DNA of 31,980 nucleotides from CAMNAO01 sp045605145 (lineage in GTDB: Bacteria > Bacillota > Clostridia > Oscillospirales > Oscillospiraceae). The notes below the pieces were generated by a model. The model was not told where the DNA came from. It did not search any database and was given only the letters and a program-made list of their open reading frames with translations. Shown here piece after piece: positions 7,431 through 14,748 of this stretch. The stretch's first letter is position 1. The number at the start of each line of letters is the position of its first letter. The stretch is from assembly GCA_045605145.1 (NCBI GenBank), contig JAZUPH010000008.1, positions 1-31,980 on the forward strand, written 5' to 3'. The position numbers were made by a program, and so were the translations under genes.

Positions 7431-8600
7431 ATGACAGCAATAATTAACGGCCGTATACTCATCGGCACAGGAGAGGTTATCGAGAAGGGTACGGTCCTCT
7501 ATGATGAGGGCAAAATCACAGCAGTCGGTGCGGATGTGGTCATCCCCGAAGAGGCCGAGATCATTGACGCCGCCGGCAAGACCGTAACTCCCGGCTTCAT
7601 TGATGCCCATAGCCACATCAGCGTGTTTGGCAATCCCCAGACCCCCGGCACACAGGGCGACGGGAATGAGTCCACCGACCCCATCACCCCCTACCTGCGC
7701 GGCATAGACAGCTTTAACCCCTTTGATATTGCTGTCGGTATCGTCCGCTCCGCCGGATTTACCAGCTGCTACACCGGCCCTGGCAGCGCCAATGTCTGCG
7801 GCGGCACCGGTTTTGCTTTCAAGCTGCGGGACGCCGACAATGTGTTGGATATGGCGATCCCCGGCACCGAAATGATGAAATTCGCCCTTGGCGAGAACCC
7901 CAAGCGCGTCTACGGCGGCAACAAGAAAATGCCCCTTACCCGCATGGCTGTCGCTGCCCTGTGGCGTGAGACCCTCACCAAGGCAAAGACCTACTCCGAT
8001 AAGCTGTTGGCCGCCGAGAACGGCGACGGCAAGATGCCCGACCCCGATTTCCGCCTTGCGGCGCTGGTGCCCGTTGTCCGCGGTGAGATGCGCGCCCGCA
8101 TCCACTGCCACCGTGCCGATGATATCGTCACCGCCGTGCGTGTCAGTGAAGAGTTCGGCCTTAAATACTCCCTTGAGCATGTGACCGAGGGTTACAAGGT
8201 CAAGAGCTTCCTTAAAGAGCGCGACCCCGATATGGTCATCGGACCTCTCACCATGGGCATGTCCAAGCCCGAGATATGGTACTGCCGCCTCGACACCCCC
8301 GCGGTTATGGAGCAGGCCGGCTTCACCCGCTTCAGCATCATGGAGGACAGCTGGGCCGAGACCAAGTATCTGCCCATGCATATCGGCCTGTGCATTGCCC
8401 GCGGACTGAGCCGCGAAATGGCGCTCAAGTCCGTCACCCTCAACCCCGCCACCATGCTGGGCATCGGCGACCGCGTCGGTTCTCTGGAGGTAGGCAAGGA
8501 CGCCGACATAGTCATCTGGTCCGGCGACCCCTTCTCCAACCTGACCCTGTGTGAGAAGACCATCGTCGACGGCAAGGTGTATGAAAACACCCCCTGGTGA
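7431..8600 (+). CDS. Amidohydrolase-family metal-dependent hydrolase (imidazolonepropionase-like)
   Basis: 389 residues. Amidohydrolase superfamily: a small N-terminal beta domain (1-50), then a TIM barrel. Metal-site marks: DAHSH with His60 and His62, IHCHRADDI with His225 and His227, LEHVTEGY with His250, and an acidic MEDSW in place of the usual s-D-[hw]. The C-terminal GSLEVGKDADIVIWSGDPF is the family's classic return to the beta domain. No signal peptide. The enzyme should hydrolyse a C-N bond of a cyclic amide or similar compound in the cytoplasm, but the substrate is not predictable; no histidine- or purine-degradation genes are near. AGGAGGATACAT precedes ATG 7431. The pairing with the MATE exporter suggests a shared small molecule (inference). 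Confidence 0.88.
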   Translation: MTAIINGRILIGTGEVIEKGTVLYDEGKITAVGADVVIPEEAEIIDAAGKTVTPGFIDAHSHISVFGNPQTPGTQGDGNESTDPITPYLRGIDSFNPFDIAVGIVRSAGFTSCYTGPGSANVCGGTGFAFKLRDADNVLDMAIPGTEMMKFALGENPKRVYGGNKKMPLTRMAVAALWRETLTKAKTYSDKLLAAENGDGKMPDPDFRLAALVPVVRGEMRARIHCHRADDIVTAVRVSEEFGLKYSLEHVTEGYKVKSFLKERDPDMVIGPLTMGMSKPEIWYCRLDTPAVMEQAGFTRFSIMEDSWAETKYLPMHIGLCIARGLSREMALKSVTLNPATMLGIGDRVGSLEVGKDADIVIWSGDPFSNLTLCEKTIVDGKVYENTPW

Positions 8601-8620
8601 TCTGCCCAAGTCAGTAAATA

Positions 8621-8655
8621 AACGACACCCCACAACTGTGGGGTGTCGTTTTCTT
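8621..8655. terminator. Bidirectional terminator between convergent genes
   Basis: ACGACACCCCAC (from 8622) pairs with GTGGGGTGTCGT (to 8649), loop AACT. TTTTCTTAT follows on the plus strand, and the minus-strand copy is followed by TTATTTA. Serves the amidohydrolase (+) and the carboxypeptidase (-). Confidence 0.93.
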
Positions 8656-9940
8656 ATCGCCCGCAAAGGGTCATATTCAAAAGGTCGCAGAACACATTCC
8701 ACCATGTCCTGCGCGCTACCGGGGAGGTGGTGACAAGGGGAATGACGGCAAGGGTAGTATCGCCGCTTTTCACTGTGGCGTGCCCCACTACCATACCTTC
8801 AGCCACGGGTGCGGTCAGCCCCTGTTCCATTTCGATTTCTGTCGTCGCGTTCTGAGCCTGCGCCTTGGTCACAAGAAGCTGCCCTGCGTCAGCCGCGGCG
8901 ATGTTCACGCTGCTGTGCATGCCCATGGTTACCGGGATGGGAGACAGCTCTTGCTCGGGTGCGGCGTTTATAAGAGTGTAGTTGGCAAAGGCATAGCTGA
9001 GCATGGTTTTCGCGCTCTCAAAGCGGTCTGCGGAGGACTCACACTTGAGGACTACCGCGATGTACTCCACACCGTCCCTCAATGCGGTGGCGGCAAGGCA
9101 ATACTGGGCACCTGCAGTGAAGCCGGTCTTAAGCCCGGTGGCCCCACTGTAGTAGTAGATCAGCTTGTTGGTGTTGCTCAGCCCGAACTGCCCGTCCCGG
9201 ATGCTGTCCATCCAGATAGTGGTGTAGTCTTTTATCATTTCGTGGGAGATAAGCTCCCGGCTCATTATCGCGATATCCCGCGCCGTTGTCAGATGCCCCT
9301 CATCACCCGGGAGACCCGTGCAGTTGCAGAAATTTGTGTTTTCCATGCCCAGCTCCTGCGCCCGCTGGTTCATCAGCGCAACGAAAGCGCTCTCAGTCCC
9401 GGCAAGATGCTCTGCCATACACACAGACGCGTCATTGGCTGACGAGACTACAATGGATTTAAGAAGCTCACGCACCGACATCTGCTCACCTTCCTCAAGG
9501 AAGATCTGGCTGCCGCCCATGGCGGCTGCGGTAGCGGAGCAGGAGACCATGTCCTCCAGGGATATGGCACCACTCTCCACGGCCTCCACTATCAGCAGAA
9601 TGGTCATCACCTTTGTCACACTGGCAGGCTCCGTGGGGGTGTCGGCATCCTTTTCAAATATGACCGCGCCCGTCTCTTTTTCCATCAGAATGGCGTAGGG
9701 CGCTTTAATGTCGCCCGTACTCAGCGCCGTGGGTATGGCATCGGCGTCCTCATCGAATATCGAGGCGTCCACACTTTCGTAGTCGTAGTCCACCCAATCA
9801 GTGTCGGCCATCGTGGGTACGGCATTGCCGGCGTCATTTTCCTCCTCCTGCCCGGCGCCATCTGACGAGTCCGCCAGGACAGGTGCAGCGATGCAGATAA
9901 GCAGAGCCGCGCATATAAGCACTGTAATCAGTTTTTTCAC
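8654..9940 (-). CDS. dacA: D-alanyl-D-alanine carboxypeptidase (PBP5/DacA family)
   Basis: 428 residues. Trims the terminal D-Ala from peptidoglycan pentapeptides, controlling cross-linking outside the membrane. All three active-site motifs are present: Ser107-Val-Thr-Lys110 (SxxK), Ser167-Ala-Asn169 (SxN) and Lys271-Thr-Gly (KTG). The first ~23 residues are a signal peptide (KK, hydrophobic core, VLA cleavage site). An unusual acidic, low-complexity linker spans about 27-75 before the catalytic domain. The C-terminal domain (~330-410) ends with the amphipathic stretch RRTWWNVFCDLLNM, the expected membrane anchor. The start is GTG with GGGAGGGA five bases upstream; an in-frame ATG 21 codons earlier has no binding site. 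Lies downstream of tig, separated by a hairpin. Confidence 0.94.
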   Translation of the reverse strand: MKKLITVLICAALLICIAAPVLADSSDGAGQEEENDAGNAVPTMADTDWVDYDYESVDASIFDEDADAIPTALSTGDIKAPYAILMEKETGAVIFEKDADTPTEPASVTKVMTILLIVEAVESGAISLEDMVSCSATAAAMGGSQIFLEEGEQMSVRELLKSIVVSSANDASVCMAEHLAGTESAFVALMNQRAQELGMENTNFCNCTGLPGDEGHLTTARDIAIMSRELISHEMIKDYTTIWMDSIRDGQFGLSNTNKLIYYYSGATGLKTGFTAGAQYCLAATALRDGVEYIAVVLKCESSADRFESAKTMLSYAFANYTLINAAPEQELSPIPVTMGMHSSVNIAAADAGQLLVTKAQAQNATTEIEMEQGLTAPVAEGMVVGHATVKSGDTTLAVIPLVTTSPVARRTWWNVFCDLLNMTLCGR

Positions 9941-10018
9941 AACAGTCCCTCCCGTAAAACGTTTCTGCTTGAGGATATGCGTGTCCGGGCGGGTATAGAA
10001 CAAGCTGTATAAATCATT

Positions 10019-10048
10019 AACGGCGTCCCGCCAAGGCAGGGCGCCGTT
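10019..10048 (-). terminator. Probable terminator after trigger factor gene
   Basis: AACGGCG (10019-10025) pairs with CGCCGTT (10042-10048), and the inner arms CCCGCC/GGCAGGG pair with one wobble. On the minus strand AATGATTTA follows, so the T-run is weak and some read-through into dacA is possible. Confidence 0.6.
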
Positions 10049-10068
10049 ACTTAAGTAAAAGATATGGA

Positions 10069-11373
10069 TTATTCTGCGGGGAACTCGTCAACAGGGACCT
10101 CGACGACAACAACGCTGTCGCGGATGATCTTCATCGCGCGGTCATTGAGCAGCTTCTCAATGATGCTCTCCTCGCCGCCCAGACGCTGTACCACCTCAGT
10201 GGTGGAAGTGTTGGAGGACTTGGCGCGGTTTGCGATGTACTTGTCCAGTTCCTGTCTGGTAAGCTGCAGGCCCTCTTTACGGATGACATAGTCAAGAAGG
10301 ATGGAGGTACGAACCTGAAGCTCGCAGTTGGGACGAACCAGCTCCATGAAGTCCTGCATGGTCTTGCCCTCATCGGCAAGAGACTGCTCGGCGGTCTTCC
10401 CTTCGCTGGCTGCCACATAGCGCAGGGTGGCGATATGACGCTGCATGGAAACATCGATCATGGATTCGGGAACGGGGCAGGTGACCAGCGCGGCGATAGC
10501 CTTGTCAAGACGTTTGTTGAAGATAGTCTTGCTCTCGTTATCAAAAATCAGCTGTCCGTCTCTGCGCTTCTGTGCGCGCAGATCAGCGACGGTCTCACAG
10601 CCCTTGACATTTTCCTTTACATATTCGTCGGTGCATTCAAGCAGATCGCGTGCCCATACGCCCTTCAGGTGAACCTTCAGATCCAGAGTAAGGCCTCTGA
10701 CGGCTTCACGGTGGAAATCCTCGGGCATGGTCAGAGTCAGCTCAAGATCATCGCCTGCAACGTGACCCACGATAGCCTCGTCAAGGCCGGTGAACAGCTG
10801 GCCGGAGCCGACGATCCAACGGCTCTTGTCGCTGTGGTCATAGTCAAAACGGCCGCCGTTGTGAGTGCCGGTGAAGCTCACCTCAACGATGTCGCCCATG
10901 CGCGCCTCACGGGGCACCTCATGAACATACAGGTGGTTGCGCATATACTTGGCGATAGCCTCGTCAACCTCTTCCTCGGTGACAGTTCTGACAGGCTTTT
11001 CAATCACAAGACCGCGGTACTCCACATCCTCAATTTTGGGATAATCATAGAAGGAGCACAGGGCGCAGAACTGCTCAAGGTCGGCAGCGACAACCTGAAT
11101 GTTGGGCTGGGAAACGGGCATCCACTCGTTTTCCACACAGGCCTTCATAAACTCTTCATCAATAACAGAGTTCAGAGCGCGGTCAATAAGAGCCTTGCCG
11201 TAGGTTTTGTATGCCATGGCAAGGGGAGCTTTGCCTGCTCTGTAGCCCTGTACGGCCTTCTGCTTCTGCATGGCGTTGGACGCCTTCTGCAGGTAGACGG
11301 TCCACTCGTCCTTCTCGAGCCAGAGCTCAAAAACGACTCTTCCGTTGTTGGTGTTGACGTTGCGTAATTCCAT
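10069..11373 (-). CDS. tig: Trigger factor (ribosome-associated chaperone, peptidyl-prolyl isomerase)
   Basis: 434 residues. Binds the ribosomal exit tunnel and shields nascent chains. Domain order is normal: N-terminal ribosome-binding domain with signature GYRAGKAP at 43-50 (usually GFRxGKxP), FKBP-type isomerase domain about 158-240 (GDIVEVSFTGTHNGG...GSGQLFTGLDEAIVGH), then the helical substrate-cradle domain. The start ATG (MELRNVNTN) has GGAGGAAATA directly before it; an in-frame GTG four codons earlier overlaps that site. Lies 54 bases after tatC, separated by a perfect palindromic hairpin, so it probably shares the tat transcript. In many Firmicutes tig precedes clpP/clpX; here it follows tatC. 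Confidence 0.95.
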   Translation of the reverse strand: MELRNVNTNNGRVVFELWLEKDEWTVYLQKASNAMQKQKAVQGYRAGKAPLAMAYKTYGKALIDRALNSVIDEEFMKACVENEWMPVSQPNIQVVAADLEQFCALCSFYDYPKIEDVEYRGLVIEKPVRTVTEEEVDEAIAKYMRNHLYVHEVPREARMGDIVEVSFTGTHNGGRFDYDHSDKSRWIVGSGQLFTGLDEAIVGHVAGDDLELTLTMPEDFHREAVRGLTLDLKVHLKGVWARDLLECTDEYVKENVKGCETVADLRAQKRRDGQLIFDNESKTIFNKRLDKAIAALVTCPVPESMIDVSMQRHIATLRYVAASEGKTAEQSLADEGKTMQDFMELVRPNCELQVRTSILLDYVIRKEGLQLTRQELDKYIANRAKSSNTSTTEVVQRLGGEESIIEKLLNDRAMKIIRDSVVVVEVPVDEFPAE

Positions 11374-11393
11374 TATTTCCTCCACACTTCACA

Positions 11394-11421
11394 TTTGCGG
11401 AGAGAATTAACTCTCCGCAAA
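11394..11421 (-). other. Perfect hairpin between tatC and tig
   Basis: TTTGCGGAGAG (11394-11404) and CTCTCCGCAAA (11411-11421) form an 11-pair stem with a 6-base loop. It lies between the tatC stop and the tig ribosome binding site. No T-run follows on the minus strand, so it may be an RNA processing/stability element or partial terminator. Confidence 0.6.
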
Positions 11422-11427
11422 CGGGTA

Positions 11428-12309
11428 TTATTTCTTTTCGCTCTTTGCCTTCGCCTTGCGTGCGTCGGCCATCTCCACCTGAGCCATGGCGGAAGCCCAG
11501 CGGCTTTCTTTTTTCTTTTCCCCGTCTTCTCCGTCCTCATCCGGGTCTATACCCTGGGCGGCAAGACGCTTTGCGCGGCTCTTTTCCATCGCGGCGCAAA
11601 TATGGATACTCAGCTCATACAGCAGGATCATGGGGCCGGCCACGAAGCACTGGCTGACCACATCCGGAGGGGTGATGATCGCGCCGATGACGAAGCACAG
11701 CACGATAACAATGCGGCGGCCGGATGCCATCATCTTGGATTTGATAAGGCCGATGCTGCCCAAAAGGGAAGCGACGACAGGCATCTCAAAGATGAGGCCG
11801 AAGCTCAAAAGCAGGGACACCACATAGCTGATGTAGTTCTTAAGGTCGATGGCGTGTTCAACGGCCTCGATCGTGTTGAGCCCCAGGAAAAATCTCAGCG
11901 AGAAGGGCAGCACGATGAAGTAGCAGAACACGGCGCCCACAGCAAAGCAAAGCAGACCGCCGATCATAACGGCAAGGAACTTTGCGTTCTCGCCCTTGGT
12001 GAGGCCGGGGCTGACGAACGAATGGATCTGCCAGACGATGACAGGCGCAGATACGACCAGTGCGACTATAAAGGAGACCTTTATGTACTGGGTCATCATC
12101 TCGGCCACGTCGGTCTGGATGTAGCGGTAATCCTCGTTGATGCCGATGACCATCTCCGTAAACTCGGGCGCGTAAATATACGCCACGACAAACGCCGCAA
12201 GGAACACCACCGCGATGATGGCGATACACTTTTTCAGCGCACCCAGGTGCTGGGTGAAGGTCATCTTCTGATCATTCTGAGGCATCTTTTTTACGGTATT
12301 TTCCCCCAC
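11428..12309 (-). CDS. tatC: Sec-independent protein translocase TatC
   Basis: 293 residues with six hydrophobic helices, the usual TatC topology. TatC reads the twin-arginine signal of folded exported proteins and recruits TatA. Recognisable segments: MTFTQHLGALKKCIAIIAVVF at the N-terminus (family: HLxELRxR), FIVALVVSAPVIVWQIHSFVSPGLTKGE with the first large loop, SFGLIFEMPVVASLLG and the RRIVIVLCFVIGAIITPPDVVSQ helix (TP-D is a family hallmark). A long charged cytoplasmic tail (~235-293, Glu/Lys/Ala rich) follows. The start is GTG with AAGGAGGTG six bases upstream. Third gene of tatB-tatA-tatC. Identity is secure. Confidence 0.95.
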   Translation of the reverse strand: MGENTVKKMPQNDQKMTFTQHLGALKKCIAIIAVVFLAAFVVAYIYAPEFTEMVIGINEDYRYIQTDVAEMMTQYIKVSFIVALVVSAPVIVWQIHSFVSPGLTKGENAKFLAVMIGGLLCFAVGAVFCYFIVLPFSLRFFLGLNTIEAVEHAIDLKNYISYVVSLLLSFGLIFEMPVVASLLGSIGLIKSKMMASGRRIVIVLCFVIGAIITPPDVVSQCFVAGPMILLYELSIHICAAMEKSRAKRLAAQGIDPDEDGEDGEKKKESRWASAMAQVEMADARKAKAKSEKK

Positions 12310-12346
12310 TTGTACACCTCCTTAACATTGCGGGAGGCAAAGGGAA

Positions 12347-12577
12347 TTACTCCTCGGTCTTCTCGGCGGGAGCCTCGACAGTGGCGGCGGGAGCGGCGGG
12401 CTTTTCTTCATCCTCAAGGCCCTCAGTGACACCCTTCTTGAAGCTGTTGATGGTCTTGCCGAAGGTCTGAGCCAGCTTGGGCAGGTGCTTGGGTCCAAAG
12501 ATAACAAGGACGATAAGAAGGACAACGAGCAGTTCGGTGGTGCCGATACGGCCGATAACAGCGAGAGCGTTCAACAT
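12347..12577 (-). CDS. tatA: Twin-arginine translocase subunit TatA
   Basis: 76 residues. One N-terminal transmembrane helix (TTELLVVLLIVLVIF), the FGPKHLP hinge and an amphipathic helix KLAQTFGKTINSFKKGV, then a Glu/Ala/Pro tail. This is the pore-forming TatA pattern; the FGxxxLP hinge separates it from the TatB-like neighbour, which has LGPERTV. AGAGGT precedes the ATG. Thirty-seven bases upstream of tatC. Confidence 0.92.
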   Translation of the reverse strand: MLNALAVIGRIGTTELLVVLLIVLVIFGPKHLPKLAQTFGKTINSFKKGVTEGLEDEEKPAAPAATVEAPAEKTEE

Positions 12578-12626
12578 AGTGATATACCTCTTTCATTATA
12601 AGTAGTAGTTGTTTTTAATATTTTGT

Positions 12627-12643
12627 GGGGCACTCACGGCCCC
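12627..12643 (-). other. Short hairpin between tatB and tatA
   Basis: GGGGC (12627-12631) pairs with GCCCC (12639-12643), loop of seven. On the minus strand it is followed by A-rich, not T-rich, sequence. The position could let the two subunits be made in different amounts, but this is a guess. Confidence 0.35.
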
Positions 12644-12667
12644 GTATTGTCCGCGGTGTGGACAAGG

Positions 12668-13219
12668 TCACGTTTGAAGCACAGCCGCAGGGGCGTCAGC
12701 TTCAACGGCAGGGCCGGGGTTCTCGGCGGGGCTTGATTCATCATCGCCAGCGTCTTCAATGTCAGCATCAACGTGTGCTTCAGGCTCAGGGGCGGCTTCG
12801 GTTACATCGTCTGCGCCTTCGGGCTGCACTTCATCAAGCTCAGGCTCGGCCATCTCAAGCTCGGCAAATTCCAGCGCGGTTTCTTCAGGCTTAGTCTCGG
12901 TCGCCTTGGGCGCGGTGGGCTTTGACCAGTCGATGGGCTTCTGCAGCTCACGGGTAGCGGAGTTAAGTTCGTTTATGGACTTCTGCGTTGCCTGGGTCAG
13001 CTCTTCAAGGGGAGCAGCGATGTCTTTAAGCGGTTCCTGGAGTTCCTGGAGGGGTTCAACGACGGTCTCTCTCAAGTCATTGGTGATAGAGCCTATGTAA
13101 ACCTTCAAGGTCCGCAATAACTTGCCGAGTTTTCTGGCATACAGCACGGTTCTTTCCGGGCCAAGCACAAAAAATAAGACAAGAAATATTACGATAAATT
13201 CCATGGTGCCTATTTTCAT
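12668..13219 (-). CDS. tatB: TatB-like twin-arginine translocase subunit
   Basis: 183 residues. One N-terminal membrane helix (MEFIVIFLVLFFVLGPERT) with the TatA/B-type hinge GP, then a basic amphipathic helix (LYARKLGKLLRTLKVYIG), a helical stretch with repeated PLQELQEPLKDIAAPLEEL wording, and a long acidic Pro/Glu/Ala tail (about 105-183). TatB links TatC-bound precursor to TatA. Position first in the cluster, length well above TatA and a non-LP hinge support TatB over a second TatA, but the two families are hard to separate by eye. AAGGATAAGG precedes ATG 13219. The acidic tail is longer than in typical TatB. Confidence 0.8.
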   Translation of the reverse strand: MKIGTMEFIVIFLVLFFVLGPERTVLYARKLGKLLRTLKVYIGSITNDLRETVVEPLQELQEPLKDIAAPLEELTQATQKSINELNSATRELQKPIDWSKPTAPKATETKPEETALEFAELEMAEPELDEVQPEGADDVTEAAPEPEAHVDADIEDAGDDESSPAENPGPAVEADAPAAVLQT

Positions 13220-13272
13220 CTTCGTACCTTATCCTTTCTCCGACAAGGTGCCGGGTATTAGAGACATGTAGC

Positions 13273-13301
13273 ATGATACCACGCATAACGACAATAATCA
13301 A
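13273..13301 (-). promoter_or_regulatory. Promoter of the tat-tig operon
   Basis: Minus strand: TTGATT (13296-13301), 17-base spacer, TATCAT (13273-13278). The only good promoter upstream of tatB. It diverges from the iron-sulfur protein promoter 42 bases away. Confidence 0.7.
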
Positions 13302-13342
13302 GAGTTTGTTTCTGCAATCTACTGGAAAACAGCCGTTTTCTC

Positions 13343-13371
13343 TTGTTAGCTTTTAATCATTATGCTATAAT
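13343..13371 (+). promoter_or_regulatory. Promoter of the iron-sulfur protein gene
   Basis: TTGTTA (13343-13348), 17-base spacer, TATAAT (13366-13371), with TGC before the -10 (extended -10). A perfect 14-base palindrome GCGGCCCGGGCCGC (13384-13397) follows about six bases after the expected start. Confidence 0.75.
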
Positions 13372-13471
13372 AGCCCAGTATCCGCGGCCCGGGCCGCCGA
13401 TGCCTCTGCAGTGCTCCGTGACAGGACCTGCACAGATAAAATTTACATACCCGGCCTTATGGAGGATAACG

Positions 13472-14668
13472 ATGGAAACCATAGTTCAAATGCTCGCCGG
13501 AAGATATGTAATCAATGCCATCCCTACATATCTTGCCATGCGCTGCTCCGCGCGCAAGACCAACGGGGACGAATGCCAGATTTGCGCGGATGTATGCCCG
13601 CAGGATATCTATCCTGCTGGAAAGCGCAAGCGCCCCGACTGGACCCAGTGCTTAAAATGCGGCATCTGCGCCGCCAACTGCCCCGACCGCTGTATTACGC
13701 CCCCTGCCGCAAGGGTGGATAATTTCCTTATGGCCGTGTCGAAAGGCGGCGATATGGGCATTGCCTGTGCCGAGGATGATACGGTGCTGCCCCTGACCGT
13801 AAGCTGCCTTGCCGCCGTCAGCTGGGAACAGATGGCGTATGCCGCCATCAACAAGGGCCTGATTCTTTCCCTCAAGGCCTGCGGCAGTTGTGAGCGCGAG
13901 GGCTTTAAAGAGGTCATTAACCAGAATCTGGAGAAGCTGCGCTTTTTCCTGGGCGATGAGATGTTTGAAAAGCGCGTGCGCATTCTGCGCGAGGGCGACG
14001 AATATGTTCCGGTCGACACCGGAATGAGCCGCCGCGAACTGTTCACCTTCTTTAAGAGCCTGCCCCTTGACAAGGCAATGCGCATAATGCCCGACATTCC
14101 GGACACAAAGGACAGCGGCCTTTTCTACCGCGCCATGCTCAAGGAAGAGATCCAGCGCAGTTCCGAAAAGCTTGAGCCTAAAGATCGCCCCAAGTACCGC
14201 GTTAAGCTGCCTGTATTCACTGACAACTGCTTCAACTGCGGCACCTGTGTGCGCGGCTGTCCCCAGAAGGCGCTGAAGATCGTCCAGAACGGCGACAGTC
14301 TGATCGTGGCGGTTGAGGGCTGGCGCTGCACCGGCTGCGGCATCTGCATGCGCCTGTGTAAGGATGAGGGCATCTCCGGCATGGGCACAATGAAGGTGTC
14401 GACACTGGATCGTGTGGCAATCAAGAAGATCCCGGTCTTTGCCTGTGAGGATTGCGGCAAGCCGCGCTCCAGACACAGTGAAGACGGCCTGTGCCGAAGC
14501 TGTGCCGCCAGAAGGCGCACAGCCAAGATCAGGGAAGAGCGCATGGCAAAAACTGCTGCCCAGCGCGCCGAGAGAGAGGCAAAACAAGCCGCTGAAGCGG
14601 CCGCAAAGGCAGCCGCGGAAGCGGAACAGGCCGCAGCAGCGGCAGAAAGCGCAGCGGCTGTGGAATAA
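13472..14668 (+). CDS. Multi-cluster 4Fe-4S protein with C-terminal zinc ribbon and Ala-rich tail
   Basis: 398 residues, cytoplasmic, no signal peptide. In order: N-terminal ferredoxin-like cysteines (Cys25, 35, 38, 42 and 60, 63, 66, 70); a central domain with Cys99, Cys112 and Cys137-x2-Cys140, loosely like the Cys layout of MvhD/FlpD electron-transfer subunits; a second two-cluster ferredoxin (Cys253, 256, 259, 263 and 286, 289, 292, 296); a zinc ribbon (Cys325, 328, 341, 344); and a ~50-residue charged, alanine-rich helical tail. It should carry electrons across up to four clusters, but partner and substrate are unknown. GGAGGATAACG precedes ATG 13472; the frame stays open to 13343 but that start has no binding site. 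Divergent from tatB, and monocistronic. Confidence 0.82.
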   Translation: METIVQMLAGRYVINAIPTYLAMRCSARKTNGDECQICADVCPQDIYPAGKRKRPDWTQCLKCGICAANCPDRCITPPAARVDNFLMAVSKGGDMGIACAEDDTVLPLTVSCLAAVSWEQMAYAAINKGLILSLKACGSCEREGFKEVINQNLEKLRFFLGDEMFEKRVRILREGDEYVPVDTGMSRRELFTFFKSLPLDKAMRIMPDIPDTKDSGLFYRAMLKEEIQRSSEKLEPKDRPKYRVKLPVFTDNCFNCGTCVRGCPQKALKIVQNGDSLIVAVEGWRCTGCGICMRLCKDEGISGMGTMKVSTLDRVAIKKIPVFACEDCGKPRSRHSEDGLCRSCAARRRTAKIREERMAKTAAQRAEREAKQAAEAAAKAAAEAEQAAAAAESAAAVE

Positions 14669-14700
14669 TGCCCGGCTGCGATACTTGGACAAAACAGAAG

Positions 14701-14740
14701 ACCCGGGGTGCCATCGGCACCCCGGGTTAATTTTAACTTT
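14701..14740. terminator. Bidirectional terminator between convergent genes
   Basis: ACCCGGGGTGCC (14701-14712) pairs perfectly with GGCACCCCGGGT (14716-14727), loop ATC, followed by TAATTTTAACTTT. The minus-strand copy is followed by CTTCTGTTTT. Serves the iron-sulfur protein gene (+) and the zinc-ribbon gene (-). Confidence 0.93.
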
Positions 14741-14748
14741 GATGCGTA

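Noticed and set aside
7395..8705. 436-codon minus-strand open frame opposite the amidohydrolase
   Set aside because: Antisense shadow with no binding site or family resemblance; the plus-strand gene has full amidohydrolase motifs.
10435..11367. Long plus-strand frame opposite the trigger factor gene
   Set aside because: Complement of tig; no start signal and no recognisable domain.
11395..12429. Plus-strand frame opposite tatC and the end of tatA
   Set aside because: His/Asp-rich translation is typical of the reverse of a membrane-protein gene; no binding site.
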